From positions 1-8,491 of the forward strand of contig JAGDAG010000024.1 of the NCBI GenBank assembly GCA_017959625.1: DNA of 8,491 bases, read 5' to 3'. Positions 6,630 to 8,491 of this stretch are shown here, piece after piece (the first letter of the stretch is position 1; every line of letters starts with the position of its first letter). The position numbers were made by a program, and so were the translations under genes. The notes beneath the pieces are model-generated. The model made no database searches, was not told the origin of the DNA, and was given only the letters and a program-made list of their open reading frames with translations. This DNA is from Abditibacteriota bacterium (GTDB lineage: Bacteria > Armatimonadota > UBA5829).

Positions 6630-6668
6630 AACGGCCCCTCCCGGAAACGCGGCATTTCGGGGCAGGTA

Positions 6669-6698
6669 TTGACACTATTGTCTGATACCCTGTATAAT
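6669..6698 (+). promoter_or_regulatory. Consensus sigma70-type promoter for the rightward operon
   Basis: TTGACA (6669-6674) and TATAAT (6693-6698) are both perfect consensus hexamers, separated by 18 nt. It is divergent from the cinA promoter, with the two -35 boxes about 39 bp apart. Predicted transcription start is about 6705, giving a leader of roughly 55 nt before the ATG at 6762. Confidence 0.82.
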
Positions 6699-6706
6699 GA
6701 TATTAA

Positions 6707-6720
6707 TCCGCTTCGGCGGA
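6707..6720 (+). other. C(UUCG)G tetraloop hairpin at the predicted mRNA 5' end
   Basis: TCCGC-TTCG-GCGGA forms a 5-bp stem closed by C(UUCG)G, the most stable class of RNA tetraloop. It starts about 2 nt after the predicted transcription start. No U-tract follows, so it is not a terminator. By analogy with known 5' stem-loops it could protect the transcript from 5'-end-dependent decay (inference). Confidence 0.55.
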
Positions 6721-6761
6721 AGGGATACGGACGACATGCGTCAACCAATAGGAGATAAAAT

Positions 6762-7880
6762 ATGGACCGCTTTGTGTATTTACTCGCCGCCCTGTGCATC
6801 CTGGGCATGGGCGCGGCCGCATATTTGGGGACCTCCGCCGGCAGGGAAACCGCCGCCGTTCCGGCGCCCGGCGCCATGACCGCAACGCCTCCTTCGGCCC
6901 CTTCCCGGACCGCCCGGCAAAATGAGCCGCTGAAGGCCGAAATAAAGGTATCCGGGATAACCATCACCAGAGGCAGTTATGGCTATCCGGAAACCGACAA
7001 CGATACCGACCTCACCTCCGAAGATTTCATCAATCATACCGGCAGGGACTCCGCGGGCAACAGGCTGGAGGGCGCCAAAGGCCGCTATCTTCCCCCGGAG
7101 CATATTCCGGACGTCAGAATGTATTATACTGCCCCGAGAGTTTTTTCAAGGCTGGTCCTCTACAGGCATTTCATAGCCTCCAGGCCGCAGATCACCAACG
7201 TATCGGTACATAAAAAGGTAAACGGCAGGGACTGCTTTATCACAGCCTATTTTGCCGACCCGAAGGATTTCGGCAAAAGGTACAGCCACAGGAGAGTCAA
7301 AATCAAAAAAGGCTTTGTCCTGACGGAATACGACATTTTTGATGACGCCCGGGGCTGTGACGCTTTAATAGCGTTTTTCGTCGATCCGGAGACCCGCAGA
7401 TACCTGCGGGTCCTGACCCACAACGGGACCGACGTATGGGCGTCGGTGGGCTACAGGCCCCTGGACATAAAAAAAAGCGGGAAAAGATATGTGATCCTCA
7501 CTTCAGGCGGCGTTGAGTATATCACCCTTGACAAGGGGCATATCATATCCGACATCTACCTTATGCGGTTCGAGCGCTTCTACCCCGAGTCGCCTATAAA
7601 CGATGCTCCGAAGTATCACATCGAATCGGGGCAGATCCTCACAGACAACATAGTCCGCATCAAGTACCGAAACGGAGCCGTCGCCCACTATAAAGTGGCG
7701 CTCACATATGACGACTACCAAAAGAGTTTTCCGAAAGAAAGCAAAGCAGAGGACAAAAACATCATCGGCTGTCCTTCGGTCATCTGGCACAACGGCATGG
7801 AGTTTGGCCCGGAAAGCCTTGACACCATGCCGGCCTGGGACTTCAACGGTGACTCCACCAAAGAGCCGGTTTACAAATAG
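6762..7880 (+). CDS. Unrecognised membrane-anchored or exported protein, 372 aa
   Basis: I do not recognise a family. ATG start with GGAGA (6751-6755) 6 nt upstream. Residues 4-23 are hydrophobic (VYLLAALCILGMGAAAYLG), acting as a signal anchor or uncleaved signal. C12 is not in a valid lipobox, because Leu precedes it. An Ala/Pro/Thr-rich linker (about 25-52) leads to a soluble domain of about 310 residues with alternating short strands, many Tyr/Arg/Lys/Asp residues and few cysteines. This suggests a beta-rich domain outside the cytoplasm. The middle part (VSVHKKVNGRDCFITAYF, later RRVKIKKGFVLTEYDIFDD) lacks any catalytic motif I know. The C-terminus has DFNGDS at 360-365, slightly like the DxNxD calcium loops of FG-GAP repeats, but it stands alone. 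It is the first gene behind a consensus promoter and is 12 bp ahead of the YhcH-family gene, so the two are co-transcribed. Confidence 0.85.
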   Translation: MDRFVYLLAALCILGMGAAAYLGTSAGRETAAVPAPGAMTATPPSAPSRTARQNEPLKAEIKVSGITITRGSYGYPETDNDTDLTSEDFINHTGRDSAGNRLEGAKGRYLPPEHIPDVRMYYTAPRVFSRLVLYRHFIASRPQITNVSVHKKVNGRDCFITAYFADPKDFGKRYSHRRVKIKKGFVLTEYDIFDDARGCDALIAFFVDPETRRYLRVLTHNGTDVWASVGYRPLDIKKSGKRYVILTSGGVEYITLDKGHIISDIYLMRFERFYPESPINDAPKYHIESGQILTDNIVRIKYRNGAVAHYKVALTYDDYQKSFPKESKAEDKNIIGCPSVIWHNGMEFGPESLDTMPAWDFNGDSTKEPVYK

Positions 7881-7892
7881 GGAGGCAATATC

Positions 7893-8339
7893 ATGATCTA
7901 CACATCGCCGGAGGAGCTCCTCCGGATATTCGGGGCGGAGCACCCCCTGGGGGTATGCTGCCGCCGGCTGGCAGACCCTGCCGGGCTGCCGGAGGGCGAG
8001 ACCCTGCTGCCGGGAGGCATAAGGGCCATTTCCAAGCCCGAAGACCCTCTGAAAACCGAGGGCCGCTACGAAGCCCACAGGAAATATACAGACGTGCAGC
8101 TGGTGCTGAGGGGGACGGAGCTGGTGAAGACGGCGCCCATGAGTGCCTGCTCGGTTCTGGAAGCCTACGACCCGGAGGCCGACATAGAATGGCTCTCCTC
8201 CCGGGAGGAGTATCCCCTGCTGCTTAAGCCCGGCAGGCTGCTGGTACTGTTTCCTTCGGACGCCCACATGCCAAGCCTCATCCCACAGGACGGCAACACT
8301 TGCGTCCACAAGGTGATATTCAAGGTGCCGGTATTCTGA
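7893..8339 (+). CDS. YhcH/YjgK/YiaL family (DUF386) protein
   Basis: A 148-aa single-domain cupin-like protein of the EbgC/TabA/YiaL family, whose members are often metal-binding and linked to sugar metabolism (EbgC is the small subunit of evolved beta-galactosidase; some act near sialic acid or uronate genes). Length matches the family (about 150). Diagnostic motifs are EAHRKYTDVQLVLRG (60-74), FPSDAHMP (120-127) and HKVIFKVPV (139-147). E60, H62 and H125 are the likely metal ligands. The ATG is preceded by GGAGG (7881-7885) with 7 nt spacing, directly after the stop of the upstream gene. No sugar gene is visible beside it, so the substrate cannot be inferred. It is probably cytoplasmic, as no signal peptide is seen. 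Confidence 0.92.
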   Translation: MIYTSPEELLRIFGAEHPLGVCCRRLADPAGLPEGETLLPGGIRAISKPEDPLKTEGRYEAHRKYTDVQLVLRGTELVKTAPMSACSVLEAYDPEADIEWLSSREEYPLLLKPGRLLVLFPSDAHMPSLIPQDGNTCVHKVIFKVPVF

Positions 8340-8357
8340 CCGGAGAGCATATGATAT

Positions 8358-8363
8358 AAGGAG
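8358..8363 (+). promoter_or_regulatory. Ribosome binding site of the partial methyltransferase gene
   Basis: AAGGAG, 6 nt before the TTG at 8370. It supports the TTG start; the nearby ATG at 8351 is in another frame. Confidence 0.65.
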
Positions 8364-8369
8364 AAGGCA

Positions 8370-8491
8370 TTGATTGACAGACAAAAGGCAAAGGAGTTCG
8401 CCCTTATGTGGGCAGGCATCGGAAACGAAGAGCAGCACTGCCAACGCTTCTGGCTGGAGCTGCTGGATGATGTCCTGGGCTATGGGAACAT
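8370..8491 (+). CDS. N-terminus of a type IIG (MmeI-like) DNA methyltransferase/restriction enzyme, cut by the right edge
   Basis: The first 40 codons are present, from a TTG start with a clear AAGGAG ribosome binding site; the frame stays open to the edge. The residues IDRQKAKEFALMW (2-14) and FWLELLDDVLG (28-38) follow the opening of large class I SAM-dependent DNA methyltransferases of the MmeI/type IIG group (pattern: K-x-F-x-x-x-W-x-G-x-G-x-E-x-x-x-x-x-x-F-W-x-x-L-L-x-x-V-L-G). These combine N6-adenine methylation and often restriction in one chain of about 900-1,000 residues or more. The catalytic N/DPPY motif and any nuclease motif lie outside the window. The assignment rests on a short but characteristic N-terminal pattern. 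It lies 30 bp after the YhcH-family gene; co-transcription is possible. Confidence 0.65.
   Translation, partial: MIDRQKAKEFALMWAGIGNEEQHCQRFWLELLDDVLGYGN

Noticed and set aside
6634..6663. Imperfect inverted repeat (GCCCC ... GGGGC with an inner CCG/CGG) between the two divergent -35 boxes
   Set aside because: The arms are short, the inner spacing is asymmetric and the sequence is GC-rich. It could be an operator, but chance is as likely.
5431..6672. Open frame of 413 codons on the plus strand
   Set aside because: It is antisense to cinA throughout; a GC-rich shadow frame full of Gly/Arg/His.
6579..6675. N-terminal extension of CinA
   Set aside because: The frame is open, but it covers the predicted promoter and ribosome binding site, and family members start at MIAEII-like sequence.
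6786..6797. Lipoprotein signal at C12 of the 372-aa protein
   Set aside because: The residue before the Cys is Leu, which does not fit the lipobox; a signal anchor is more likely.
7839..7853. DFNGDS as a calcium-binding or FG-GAP loop at the C-terminus of the 372-aa protein
   Set aside because: It is a single short match near the end of the chain with no second repeat, too weak to call.
7503..8444. Open frame of 313 codons on the minus strand
   Set aside because: It is antisense to the 372-aa gene and the YhcH-family gene. The latter has clear family motifs on the plus strand.

Overview
The window looks like a bacterial chromosome segment with moderate to high GC, tight operons, frequent TTG/GTG starts and sigma70-type promoters. 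The phylum cannot be fixed from this sequence. The efp-accB-accC order, with a NusB-like gene following, is widespread in Gram-positive and Gram-positive-like lineages. The degenerate prepilin-type protein and the Cys-Trp ('two-CW'-like) membrane protein hint at an uncultured, Armatimonadota/Abditibacteriota-like lineage, but that is only a guess.

Left block (about 1-6629, all on the minus strand, transcribed right to left). A promoter at 6601-6629 drives cinA (CinA/PncC, NMN deamidase family). cinA overlaps by ATGA with a 394-aa protein made of an N-terminal STAS domain and two universal-stress-protein-like domains. A second promoter (TTTACA-N17-TATAAT, 4132-4160) lies in the 65-bp gap that follows and drives a compact operon. 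That operon is efp (elongation factor P), a 370-aa six-helix membrane protein with a cytoplasmic Cys-rich loop, accB, a small prepilin-like membrane protein, accC, and a partial NusB-like gene at the left edge. Spacings in it are 7-12 bp or a 1-codon overlap.

Right block (6669-8491, plus strand, divergent from cinA). A near-perfect promoter (TTGACA-N18-TATAAT) is followed at the predicted transcript 5' end by a C(UUCG)G hairpin. It drives an unrecognised 372-aa membrane-anchored or exported protein and a YhcH/YjgK/YiaL (DUF386) family protein. The first 40 codons of a type IIG/MmeI-like DNA methyltransferase-restriction enzyme follow and run off the right edge.

Most notable observation: the accB product keeps the BCCP fold signature, but the biotin-attachment motif AMKM reads SFTI, so the biotinyl lysine is a threonine. 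The adjacent AccC keeps every catalytic residue I could check. With a prepilin-like gene wedged between accB and accC and a Cys-rich membrane protein just before accB, this 'acc' operon is not a standard acetyl-CoA carboxylase locus. There is no gene-free stretch longer than 300 bases; the largest gap is the 182-bp divergent promoter region.
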